Source: an uncultured Treponema sp. (GTDB lineage: Bacteria; Spirochaetota; Spirochaetia; Treponematales; Treponemataceae). Taken from it: a stretch of DNA of 9,866 bases. The position numbers and the translations under genes were made by a program. The notes under the pieces are model-generated. The model ran no database searches. It had not been told where the DNA came from and saw only the letters and a list, made by a program, of their open reading frames with translations. The stretch covers positions 1 to 9,866 of the forward strand of contig CAJOPO010000285.1 of the NCBI GenBank assembly GCA_905236315.1, given 5' to 3'. Of this stretch, positions 1 through 7,916 are shown one piece after another (position 1 is the first letter of the stretch; each line of letters opens with the position of its first letter).

Positions 1-2148
1 CTTTGGGTAAACGGCGACAAAAATGCAAAAATTGACCCGCGTATTCCTTCTGTTCCTCTCAAACACGAAGCGTGGAACTCGATGCTCGGCGGTAGCACAA
101 AAGGCAGTAGCTTAAGAGTTGAAAACAGTATGGATTCCCTTTCTGACACAATCGCACAAATGTCTGATTCTCATTCTCTCTTTGAACGCCCGCTCGGAAA
201 ATCAATTCCCCTTGCAGACCGCCTTGTGCGCTTCCTTGAAGCTACAACGGCTGACTTAAAAAAGGCAACCGAAGCTGCTAATGCCGCTAGCAAGGCAAAA
301 TCAGCCTTTCTTTCAAGTATGAGTCATGAAATCCGCACTCCTATTAACGCTGTTCTAGGTCTTGACGAGATGATTCTAAGGGAATCAAGCGAAGATACAA
401 TTAAAACCTATGCACGTGATATTAATTCTAGTGGGCGCGCGCTTCTTAGCATAATCAACGATATTCTTGATTTTAGTAAAATAGAAGCGGGTAAAATGGA
501 GATTATCCCCGCAGATTATGATTTGCGCCAAATGTTAAATGACCTTGGAAATATGATAGAAAGTCGCGCAAATGCTAAAGGGTTAGAGTTTGTGGTTGAT
601 GTTGATACTTCTATACCACATCTGCTCTATGGTGATAGTGTAAGAGTTCAGCAATGTGTGCTTAATATTTTAACAAATGCTGTAAAATATACGCCTGCAG
701 GTCAGGTAATGCTTTCTGTAGGTGCTCAAAAAATTGCAGAAGATAAAATAGAATTATGCTTTGCCGTGCGTGATTCTGGAATTGGCATTAAGAATGAAGA
801 TTTGTGCAAGCTATTTACTCCTTTTGAGCGCATAGAAGAAAATCGTAACCGTAGCATAGAAGGAACAGGGCTTGGTATAAGCATTGTAAACGGCTTACTT
901 AAGCAGATGGGTACTAGCCTTAATGTGCAGAGCATTTATGGTGAAGGCAGTACATTCAGTTTTGCAGTGGAGCAGACTGTACGCAGTTGGGAAGAAATAG
1001 GCACAAAAGAAGAATCTTTAGCGGCTCTTTCTAAAGATGCCGCTTCTTATACAGAAAGTTTTCAAGCTCCAGAAGCACATATTCTTGTAGTTGATGACAC
1101 CCCCATGAATCTTACTGTAATAAAAGGACTTTTAAAAGCTACTAGAATAAATATAACTACAGCAAGTAGTGCTGATGAAGGACTAAAGTTAGCGTATAAA
1201 AATGACTATGATATAATTTTTATAGACCATCTTATGCCTAAAAAAGATGGAATACAAATGTTAAATGAGTTGCGCTCTGACGAAACAAGTAAAAATCAGC
1301 ATACTGTTTGTGTTGCCCTTACAGCAAATGCTATTTCAGGTGCAAAGGAAATGTATCTTTCTTGTGGCTTTGAAGATTATCTTTCTAAACCTGTAAATCC
1401 TAAAAAACTAGAAGACATGATAATGCACTACCTACCTAGTAATCTTGTCTTAAAAAAGGGTAGTGCAGACTTTATAGAAAATAATGCTAATAAGTGGGAT
1501 GGTGTTGATAGAAGAAAACATTCTTGTGGAGAGGCTGGTAAACTCTTTAGTAAGCTATTTAATTTGGATATAGAAAGTGGTATTAAAAACTGCTCTGGTT
1601 TAGAAGTGTTTATGCAGGCTGCAACAAACTTTACAGACGAAATAGAAACTAAAGCAGACATGATAGAAGACTTTGTAAAAAAAGAAGATTGGAAAAATTA
1701 TACAATACAAGTACACGCATTAAAATCATCTGCTCGCCTTATTGGTGCTACAGAGCTTAGCGAAAAAGCTAAGGCACTAGAAGCCTTTGGAGATAAAGAA
1801 GACATAGAAAAAATAAGAGAACTTACGCCAACTTTATTAAAAGAATATAGGGCATATTTACCTAAAATGTCATTTTTATGTGGTAAACCTTTTAAGTCAT
1901 CTTCTACAGAAGGTGCTTATGCGAAAGAGAAAGAAAAGCCACTGATTGAAAAGCAAAAATTAAGTGAAGCCTTAAATGCCCTAAAAGAAGTAATAGGTGC
2001 TTTTGATTTTGATACAGCAGATGTAATAATCGAAGAACTTAATAAATATTCTATGCCTAAAGACTTTGAATCTTGTTATATTGAATTATGTAAGGCTGTT
2101 CGCGCAGTAGATGCAGAACGTGTGAATAGCATTTTAAAGGATTATTAG
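1..2148 (+). CDS. Hybrid sensor histidine kinase (HisKA-HATPase-REC-HPt), 5' truncated by window edge
   Basis: The reading frame is open from base 1 to the TAG at 2146-2148 (715 visible residues), so the true start lies upstream. The ATG at 82 has no convincing ribosome binding site. Numbering visible residues from base 1: a helical linker at about 65-100 leads to HisKA, with the H-box SMSHEIRTP and phosphoacceptor His109. HATPase_c follows, with N-box Asn226, G1 DSGIGI (Asp258) and G2 GTGLGI (from Gly288). REC has the acidic pair Asp365/366, phosphoacceptor Asp409 in FIDHLMP, Thr441 and Lys463. A linker with WDGVDRR starts at 499. HPt has His572 in VHALKSS. About 70 C-terminal residues (EALNALKEV...FDFDTADVIIEEL) form a helical segment I cannot name. 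All catalytic and phosphotransfer residues are present, so an active His-Asp-His relay feeding an unseen response regulator is expected. The sensor region and stimulus cannot be judged. It is probably co-transcribed with the following paralogue. GC is about 47% over bases 1-300 and about 34% over 1681-1980. Confidence 0.95.
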   Translation, partial: LWVNGDKNAKIDPRIPSVPLKHEAWNSMLGGSTKGSSLRVENSMDSLSDTIAQMSDSHSLFERPLGKSIPLADRLVRFLEATTADLKKATEAANAASKAKSAFLSSMSHEIRTPINAVLGLDEMILRESSEDTIKTYARDINSSGRALLSIINDILDFSKIEAGKMEIIPADYDLRQMLNDLGNMIESRANAKGLEFVVDVDTSIPHLLYGDSVRVQQCVLNILTNAVKYTPAGQVMLSVGAQKIAEDKIELCFAVRDSGIGIKNEDLCKLFTPFERIEENRNRSIEGTGLGISIVNGLLKQMGTSLNVQSIYGEGSTFSFAVEQTVRSWEEIGTKEESLAALSKDAASYTESFQAPEAHILVVDDTPMNLTVIKGLLKATRINITTASSADEGLKLAYKNDYDIIFIDHLMPKKDGIQMLNELRSDETSKNQHTVCVALTANAISGAKEMYLSCGFEDYLSKPVNPKKLEDMIMHYLPSNLVLKKGSADFIENNANKWDGVDRRKHSCGEAGKLFSKLFNLDIESGIKNCSGLEVFMQAATNFTDEIETKADMIEDFVKKEDWKNYTIQVHALKSSARLIGATELSEKAKALEAFGDKEDIEKIRELTPTLLKEYRAYLPKMSFLCGKPFKSSSTEGAYAKEKEKPLIEKQKLSEALNALKEVIGAFDFDTADVIIEELNKYSMPKDFESCYIELCKAVRAVDAERVNSILKDY

Positions 2149-2150
2149 GG
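2147..2150 (+). promoter_or_regulatory. Weak Shine-Dalgarno overlapping the preceding stop codon
   Basis: AGGG overlaps the TAG stop of the first kinase and lies 8 bases before the ATG at 2159. This suggests translational coupling of the two kinase genes. No terminator or clear promoter is visible in the 10-bp gap between them. Confidence 0.45.
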
Positions 2151-2158
2151 AATTAATT

Positions 2159-5053
2159 ATGACAGATATTTGCTTAGACCATAAATTAAAAAAACGCACA
2201 ATAATATCAACTGTTTTGTTTGCTGTATTTTGTGCTTTTTGTGTAAGTGTAGCACGATTAAAAGGTTCAATTATTAGCCTTGCAGGGTTTAATTTTGCAT
2301 ATACAGATTTATTTGTTATCGTTTCCGCTGGAATAGGCGGGGTAGGCTGTGGCCTTTTATCTTTTTCCATATTGTTTATTGTGGAAATGCTTAGACTTAG
2401 CGGTGACTTTGTAAGCCTTTATTCCCTTTCTACCTATCTTATTTTAGCATTGCTTTCTGCCCACTTTGCATATTTGGGCTTTTTTAAGGGGTGGAAAAAA
2501 CTTATCAGCCTAATTGTACTTTTTAGCATCATACTTTCTGTTTTATGGTTCCTTACATTTACACTTATTCTTTTACAACCAAATGAAAAAAATGTTTTTT
2601 ATGGTGGTAGTTTTTTTCGCTTGTTTATAGACGCATTACCAGAAAGCATTCTTTCTGTTGTAATCGTTGCGCTTTATTTTCGTTTTGCCCCTGATAGCGT
2701 GAAACTTTATGTAGGTAGTGGCTGGCGATATGTAGACAGTTGTGAATGTAATGATAAATTCAATGTATATAAATTTGACCTTTCTAAGCGCATTATAGTG
2801 TATTCTATGGCAGAAGCGGTTCTTTTATGCCTTGCAGCAATAGTTTTTTCTGATATTCAAATGAGTATAAATGAAGGCTGGGGAATTAGTATTCATTACA
2901 TTTTTGTTATGTGGAAAGCAAATCTTCAACTAGCCCTTTTGCTTATGAATGCAGCAGTTCCTATTGCCTACATTTTTAATCTAAAAATAGAAAAACACAT
3001 AGTAAACCCCATTAATGATATGTCCTATGTTATGGAACAGTATTTTTCACAAGAGGATTCTCGTCTTTCTACTTTGCCAGAATTAGACATTCATTCAGGT
3101 GACGAAATAGAAAACTTGTATAATAGCTTGCGAAAAATGGTTTCTGATATGTCGGGCTATCTTGATATGTGGGAGAAGCAGACAAAACTAGAAAGCGATT
3201 TAAAGCTTGCCGCTAGTGCTAATAAGGCAAAATCTGATTTCTTATCTTCTATGAGTCATGAAATTCGTACTCCCATTAATGCGGTTCTAGGTCTTGACGA
3301 AATGATTTTAAGAGAAGCCGATGATGAAGTCATTTTAGGATATGCAAGCGATATTCAGTCTAGTGGTAAAATGCTTCTTTCTATTATAAATGATATTTTA
3401 GACTTTAGTAAAATAGAAGCTGGTAAAATGGAAATTATTCCAGTGGATTATAATTTAAGTTCTTTGATATCAGACCTTGTAAATATGATTTCTGGTAGAG
3501 CAGAAAAGAAAGATTTATCTTTTGAAGTTCTCATTTCTAAAGAAATCCCTTATCTATTGCGTGGGGACGATACCCGCTTAAAACAGTGCATACTAAATAT
3601 TTTAACTAATGCTGTAAAGTATACTAGGGTGGGCAGTGTTACATTTAAAATGTCTGCAAACAAAAAAGATGATAACCATATTATGCTTTTTGTAAGTGTA
3701 ACAGATACTGGCATAGGAATAAAAGAAGAAGATTTACAAAAACTTTATTCACCCTTTGAACGCATAGAAGAAAGAAGAAATCGCGGCATAGAGGGAACGG
3801 GGCTTGGAATGAGCATTGTTCAGAATCTTCTTGCTGCTATGGGGAGCCACCTTGATGTGCAAAGTGAATATGGTAAGGGTAGCACATTTAGTTTTTCTGT
3901 GGAGCAAGAGGTGCGCAGTTGGGATAAAATAGAAGATTGGAAACTTACAAAAGAGAGGTCATCTTCTAATTCTTCTCATTATAAAGAAAGTTTCCAAGCC
4001 CCTGCTGCTCATATTTTGGTAGTAGATGATACCCCTATGAACTTAACTGTTATACGTGGACTTTTAAAGAACACACGTATACAAATAGACCTTGCTGATA
4101 GCGCAATAGAAGCTCTTGATATGGCGCGAAACACTAGCTATCACTTAATTTTTGCTGACCACCTTATGCCAAAAATGAGTGGAATACAAATGCTACATGA
4201 ACTCCGCTCTGATAGCAAAAGTGTAAATCAAAATACCATTTGCATTATTCTTACTGCTAATGCTGTTTCTGGTGCTAGAGAGATGTATTTAAACGAGGGG
4301 TTTGCAGATTATCTTTCAAAACCCATAGAAAGCGAAAAATTAGAAGAACTGCTTGTAAAGTATCTGCCTTCTGATTTAGTGCTTTACTCTGGAGATGATG
4401 GCTTTATAGAGAAAAATGCTGATTGGGATGGCATTGAACGCCGTAGTCATTCTTGCGGGGCTGCAGGGGAATTGTTTGTAGATTTATTTGGCTTAGATAT
4501 TGAAGAAGCCCTTAAAAACTGTGGCTCAAAGGATGTATTTTTAGATGCAGTAAAGAGTTTTGCTGAAACAATAGAAGAAAAAGCAAATGCGATAGAAAAT
4601 TATGCTTCCTTAGGAGATTGTAAAAACTATACTATATTAGTTCACTCCCTAAAGTCTACATCTCGTTTAATAGGGGCAGATGACCTTTCTCAAAAAGCTA
4701 AACTCTTAGAAGAAGCTGGAAATAGAGAAGATATAGATAAGATAAAAGAAGATACTCCAGAATTACTAAAGCTCTATCGCTCATATTTACCTAAACTTAT
4801 GCATTTATGTGGCAAATTAAATGAAGAGAGCCTTTTAGAAAATGATGATAAGCCTTTAATTACCACTAAAGAATTAGAGGAAGCTTTAAAAGCCCTAAAA
4901 GAAGTTGTTTCTACCTTTGATTTTGATACAGCGTCAAATATAATAGAAGAACTTAATAACTATACTATGATTCCAGATTTTAAAAGCCAGTATAAAGAAA
5001 TCTGCAAGGCTCTTCGCTCAATGGATGCCGATAGGGTATTAAAATTGTTATGA
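2159..5053 (+). CDS. Membrane hybrid sensor histidine kinase (multi-TM, HAMP-like, HisKA-HATPase-REC-HPt)
   Basis: Complete 964-aa gene ending in TGA. The N-terminal 275 residues are very hydrophobic, with about six to eight membrane helices (clear ones near 14-34, 48-76, 86-106, 112-140, 158-176, 211-231 and 253-275). I see no large extracytoplasmic sensor domain, so sensing may occur within the membrane. A HAMP-like linker follows at about 276-336 (VNPINDM and GDEIENLYNSLRKM). HisKA carries His367 (SMSHEIRTP). HATPase_c has N-box Asn484, G1 DTGIGI (Asp516) and G2 GTGLGM (from Gly546). REC has Asp623/624, phosphoacceptor Asp667 (FADHLMP), Thr699 and Lys721. The linker contains WDGIERR. HPt has His829 (VHSLKST). 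The C-terminal helical segment matches that of the upstream kinase. From the H-box on, the two proteins align domain by domain (598 versus 607 residues), so they are tandem duplicates whose sensor parts may differ. The expected role is an autophosphorylating inner-membrane kinase with internal relay to HPt and then to a separate regulator. The signal is unknown. Confidence 0.95.
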   Translation: MTDICLDHKLKKRTIISTVLFAVFCAFCVSVARLKGSIISLAGFNFAYTDLFVIVSAGIGGVGCGLLSFSILFIVEMLRLSGDFVSLYSLSTYLILALLSAHFAYLGFFKGWKKLISLIVLFSIILSVLWFLTFTLILLQPNEKNVFYGGSFFRLFIDALPESILSVVIVALYFRFAPDSVKLYVGSGWRYVDSCECNDKFNVYKFDLSKRIIVYSMAEAVLLCLAAIVFSDIQMSINEGWGISIHYIFVMWKANLQLALLLMNAAVPIAYIFNLKIEKHIVNPINDMSYVMEQYFSQEDSRLSTLPELDIHSGDEIENLYNSLRKMVSDMSGYLDMWEKQTKLESDLKLAASANKAKSDFLSSMSHEIRTPINAVLGLDEMILREADDEVILGYASDIQSSGKMLLSIINDILDFSKIEAGKMEIIPVDYNLSSLISDLVNMISGRAEKKDLSFEVLISKEIPYLLRGDDTRLKQCILNILTNAVKYTRVGSVTFKMSANKKDDNHIMLFVSVTDTGIGIKEEDLQKLYSPFERIEERRNRGIEGTGLGMSIVQNLLAAMGSHLDVQSEYGKGSTFSFSVEQEVRSWDKIEDWKLTKERSSSNSSHYKESFQAPAAHILVVDDTPMNLTVIRGLLKNTRIQIDLADSAIEALDMARNTSYHLIFADHLMPKMSGIQMLHELRSDSKSVNQNTICIILTANAVSGAREMYLNEGFADYLSKPIESEKLEELLVKYLPSDLVLYSGDDGFIEKNADWDGIERRSHSCGAAGELFVDLFGLDIEEALKNCGSKDVFLDAVKSFAETIEEKANAIENYASLGDCKNYTILVHSLKSTSRLIGADDLSQKAKLLEEAGNREDIDKIKEDTPELLKLYRSYLPKLMHLCGKLNEESLLENDDKPLITTKELEEALKALKEVVSTFDFDTASNIIEELNNYTMIPDFKSQYKEICKALRSMDADRVLKLL

Positions 5054-5062
5054 GATAAGGAT

Positions 5063-7666
5063 TTATAGGAGTGAAACATAGGTCTTTCCTGCCCCTCCAT
5101 CTTCTGGGGAAGCAAAGGTAAAATCTTTTACTCCAGGATAGTGAGAAAGTATGTCTATGACAGTTTGCTGTAGTATGCCTGTTCCTTTACCATGTATAAT
5201 GCTAAAGTTTTTAAAGTTATGTATGGCACATAAATCTAGCTGATGTTCTAATGCCTTTGTAGCCTCTTCTTGACGCATACCTAGTAAGCGCAATTCAAAA
5301 AGGGGCTTTTCAACTTCTTTTTCTGCGCCTGCTGTTTCTACCACATAGGATGTATTTTGTGACTGTTGCTCTGGTACAAGTTGTAAATAGGATTTAGGTA
5401 CGGTCATTTTTATGGCACCTATTTGTACTAGCCAAGACTGGTCTTTATTCTGCTGTAATAAGGTACCCACTCTGCGTTCTTTTCCTACGTACACATCCTT
5501 TCCTTCTTCTAATTTATATGCCTTCACTTTGTTTTGCACTTTTTCTTTTGTAGGTTGTGTTTTTTGTGGCGGAAAGTCCATAACAGAAGCGGTTTGCAAG
5601 GCTTGTGCGTTAGAAAGATGTTTCTTTTTCTTTTTATTAGAAAAACTTTTACTCTGTTCAAAAGAAAGCCTCATTCCATTTGCAGCAAGTTTTTCTGCAT
5701 TATGCTTTACTTCTTCTTTTTGCTTTTCTAGTTCTTTTTGAGCATTTTTGAGTAAGATTTCTTGTTTATCCACTTCTTGAGTAATGCTATCTATAAAACT
5801 TCTCACTTCAAGAGTTTTTTGCCTGTTAATTTCTCCTTCTCTAAGGTGTCGCACTAGGTTTTCTAATTTGCTTCTAGTTTGCCTTAAAAACTCGTTATTC
5901 TGCCTTAAATCCTTTTCTTTTAGTTCCTGTTCTTTTTCTTTTAATTCTAATTCTTTTGTTTGAAGTTTTAATTCTTTTTGTTCTATTTTTTGCTCTCTTT
6001 GTTTTGTTTCTGCTAAAAGACTATCTAATTGGCTATGCTTTTGAGTTAGTCCCTTTATTAAGGTACTCACATCTGCTCTATCTGTAGCAAGATAGTGTTG
6101 TGCATTTTGTATGATTTGCTCATTCAAGCCAGCGGCCTTAGCGATGTCTATAGCATGACTTTCTCCTGGCACTCCCGTAAGGATTTTATATGTGGGGCGC
6201 ATAGTATCAGAATCAAATTCTACACTTGCATTTGTACAGTCTTCATTTGTGAAAGCATAATTTTTTAATATGCCATGGTGGGTTGTAACAATTACAAAGC
6301 TTTCTTTTTCTATGAGGCTATCTAAAACAGCCATAGCTATCGCTCCACCTTCTTGTGGGTCGGTGCCACTTCCAAGTTCATCTAGTAGTATTAAACTTTC
6401 TGGGCTAGCATATTTTATTATTTGAGCAATCTTTTTTATATGGCTAGAAAATGTGCTCAAGGATTCATCTATAGATTGGTCATCGCCTATATCGGCAAAG
6501 ATTTCTTTAAATATGGGCAATCTGCTGCCTTCTTCTGCAGGAATGGGAAAGCCTGCTTGGTGTAAAAGGCAAAAAAGAGCTATAGTTTTTAAGGTTACAG
6601 TTTTACCCCCTGTATTTGGACCTGTAATAATCATAATTTTGTGTCCATCTAAAAATCTTATATCTACAGGAATGGCTTTTTCTTTTAGCAGTGGGTGGCG
6701 AGCAGCATAGAGTATGGGTGGCTCTTTTTGTATATCGCAGGTATCTGTAAAAATGCCATGTACTTCGCTTTGCCACCTTGCACTTGCATAAGCGGTATCT
6801 AATTCTAGCATTATATCGTGTGTTGTATAAAAATCTTGCTTGTAAATGCCTAATTTTGCAGTAAGTTCTTTTAAGACTTTGCGTATTTGTGCTTGAAGTT
6901 CAAATTCTGCTTGTATAAGCTCATTGCTTGCTTTTACAGATTCTTCTACTTCTATATAAAGAGTCTGCCCTGAAGAACTTACTTCATGAATAATGCCCTT
7001 TATGCTAGACCTATGGTCTGCTTTTACAGCAAGTAATTCTTTGTTATTTCTTAAAACTGGAACTGTAGACTGTAGGGCACTGCTTAAACTTGTGTCTGTA
7101 GTATAACGCCTTAAGGCAAAATCAATTTCTTTATGTAAGGCTGCTATGTTATTGCGGATTTTCCTTATATCAGGACTATCTTTTATATCTCCATCGGGGG
7201 TTAGTACAGAAAATATAATATTGCAAGCCTCTTGCAGATTGGGCATGGAAGAAACACGTTCTTTTAAATGAGGAATATCTAATTCATAAGCAGAATTGAT
7301 AGATTGCTTTAGCTTTTCTTGTGCCTTGCAAAAGATACCTAGTGCAAAGGCTTGGTCTTGTAAGATAGCGGCACCTTCTATGCCTAGCATTACAAAAACG
7401 TCTTTTACTTTAGGCCATGCGTAAAACTGTGGGTGTAATGGAGAGTTTATGTAGTTATTCCATTCTCGCCCTAAGTTTTTTAGATATTCAATCCGTTCTA
7501 CATTTGCAGTAGGTTCTCTTTGTAATAATGCTTCCCTGCCCTCTTCTGTAGCGGCTAGTTCTGCAATCTTTTCTCTTATGCGGTAAAAATCTAAAGTATT
7601 TGCTGTTTCTCCACGTAAAAATGGAAAATCATCTTTTTGTTCTTCCATAGATAGAAAATAATACAC
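5063..7666 (-). CDS. mutS2: MutS2 family ATPase with Smr domain
   Basis: 867 aa from a GTG at 7666. An in-frame ATG at 7648 gives 861 aa and is at least as likely, since the family normally begins just before the TLDFYRIREKI-type helix. Neither start has a visible Shine-Dalgarno. Numbering from the GTG: N-terminal MutS2 core and clamp at about 20-310, Walker A GPNTGGKT 349-356, STFSSH 404-409, Walker B ILLDELGSGTDP 426-437, and the TTHHG loop 461-465. A long Lys/Glu/Gln-rich coiled coil runs about 540-660, followed by a KKKKK stretch. A small barrel-like region lies at about 720-765. The C-terminal Smr domain, about 786-867, has an intact HGKGTG motif (825-830). MutS2 proteins lack the MutS mismatch-recognition domain. 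In the literature they are tied to suppression of recombination, or to rescue of collided ribosomes in Bacillus; which applies here cannot be told from sequence. The length is slightly above the usual 780-800 aa, mainly from the coiled-coil and linker region. The gene converges on the kinase operon with a 9-bp gap. Confidence 0.95.
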   Translation of the reverse strand: MYYFLSMEEQKDDFPFLRGETANTLDFYRIREKIAELAATEEGREALLQREPTANVERIEYLKNLGREWNNYINSPLHPQFYAWPKVKDVFVMLGIEGAAILQDQAFALGIFCKAQEKLKQSINSAYELDIPHLKERVSSMPNLQEACNIIFSVLTPDGDIKDSPDIRKIRNNIAALHKEIDFALRRYTTDTSLSSALQSTVPVLRNNKELLAVKADHRSSIKGIIHEVSSSGQTLYIEVEESVKASNELIQAEFELQAQIRKVLKELTAKLGIYKQDFYTTHDIMLELDTAYASARWQSEVHGIFTDTCDIQKEPPILYAARHPLLKEKAIPVDIRFLDGHKIMIITGPNTGGKTVTLKTIALFCLLHQAGFPIPAEEGSRLPIFKEIFADIGDDQSIDESLSTFSSHIKKIAQIIKYASPESLILLDELGSGTDPQEGGAIAMAVLDSLIEKESFVIVTTHHGILKNYAFTNEDCTNASVEFDSDTMRPTYKILTGVPGESHAIDIAKAAGLNEQIIQNAQHYLATDRADVSTLIKGLTQKHSQLDSLLAETKQREQKIEQKELKLQTKELELKEKEQELKEKDLRQNNEFLRQTRSKLENLVRHLREGEINRQKTLEVRSFIDSITQEVDKQEILLKNAQKELEKQKEEVKHNAEKLAANGMRLSFEQSKSFSNKKKKKHLSNAQALQTASVMDFPPQKTQPTKEKVQNKVKAYKLEEGKDVYVGKERRVGTLLQQNKDQSWLVQIGAIKMTVPKSYLQLVPEQQSQNTSYVVETAGAEKEVEKPLFELRLLGMRQEEATKALEHQLDLCAIHNFKNFSIIHGKGTGILQQTVIDILSHYPGVKDFTFASPEDGGAGKTYVSLL

Positions 7667-7720
7667 GTAAAAAAGGATTTATGGAATACTTTATGCAATG
7701 CTTTTAAGGGGGAGGGGACT

Positions 7721-7789
7721 GACGTGTACACGTTGGTTGCACTGACGTGTATATGTCGGTCACTATGACGTGTATACGTTAGGTGATAG
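7721..7789. repeat. Three tandem 23-bp units with palindromic core
   Basis: Units begin at 7721, 7744 and 7767, exactly 23 bp apart. The first 16 bases follow GACGTGTAYAYGTYRG (13-14 of 16 identical in each pair); the remaining 7 diverge. The first unit contains the perfect 12-bp palindrome ACGTGTACACGT (7722-7733); the others are imperfect versions. The units lie between the divergent mutS2 and DUF2259 genes, 55 bp upstream of the mutS2 GTG and about 75 bp upstream of the putative -35 of the other gene. They could be an operator array or a remnant of a dispersed intergenic repeat. No regulator family is recognised. Confidence 0.8.
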
Positions 7790-7844
7790 GAGGTAGACGG
7801 TAGTAGTTAGGAGTTATAGGAGTTAGAAGATAGATGGTAGATGG
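7780..7844 (+). repeat. Heptameric tandem array, consensus TAGNNGN, nine units
   Basis: Nine consecutive 7-bp units start at 7780, 7787, 7794, 7801, 7808, 7817, 7824, 7831 and 7838. The only break in register is a 2-bp TA at 7815-7816. Examples are TAGGAGT (7808 and 7817) and TAGATGG (7831 and 7838). The array overlaps the end of the third 23-bp unit. The plus strand is purine-rich, and because 7 is not a multiple of 3, TAG falls in all three forward frames, so the stretch is closed to translation. It ends in a GGGGG run (7843-7847). Function is unknown; arrays like this can change in copy number by slippage. Confidence 0.75.
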
Positions 7845-7864
7845 GGGATAATTTTTTAAATAAG

Positions 7865-7893
7865 TTCAACTAGCACTTTCTAAAGTCTATTAT
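7865..7893 (+). promoter_or_regulatory. Putative sigma70-type promoter for the DUF2259 gene
   Basis: TTCAAC (7865-7870, 3 of 6 matches to TTGACA) is separated by exactly 17 bp from TATTAT (7888-7893, 5 of 6 matches to TATAAT). This would place the transcript start near 7900, giving a short leader before the ATG at 7927. The -10 is good and the -35 is weak, so the call rests on spacing and position. Confidence 0.4.
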
Positions 7894-7916
7894 CTTATTA
7901 CCGATAAAAATATTAT

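Noticed and set aside
82..84. ATG at 82 as the real start of the first kinase
   Set aside because: The frame is open and protein-like back to base 1, and no ribosome binding site precedes this ATG. The gene is simply cut by the window edge.
5092..5109. CCCC/GGGG hairpin near the convergent junction as a terminator
   Set aside because: The stem is only 4 bp with a 10-base loop and has no T-run on either side. It also lies inside the mutS2 coding sequence.
5412..5741. Plus-strand open frame with cysteine- and phenylalanine-rich translation opposite mutS2
   Set aside because: It is antisense to the coiled-coil and linker of mutS2, where Lys/Glu codons read as Phe/Leu/Ser on the other strand. 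It has no domain-like features. The nearby frames at 5534-5731 and 6453-6710 are rejected likewise.
7681..7707. Tiny plus-strand ORF of 8 codons after an AAGGA
   Set aside because: Spacing to the ATG is only 3 bases, the peptide is featureless, and the repeat arrays separate it from the next gene. No support as a leader peptide.
7721..7789. CRISPR array
   Set aside because: The units are contiguous 23-mers with a variable tail of only 7 bases, so there are no spacers, and no cas genes are nearby.
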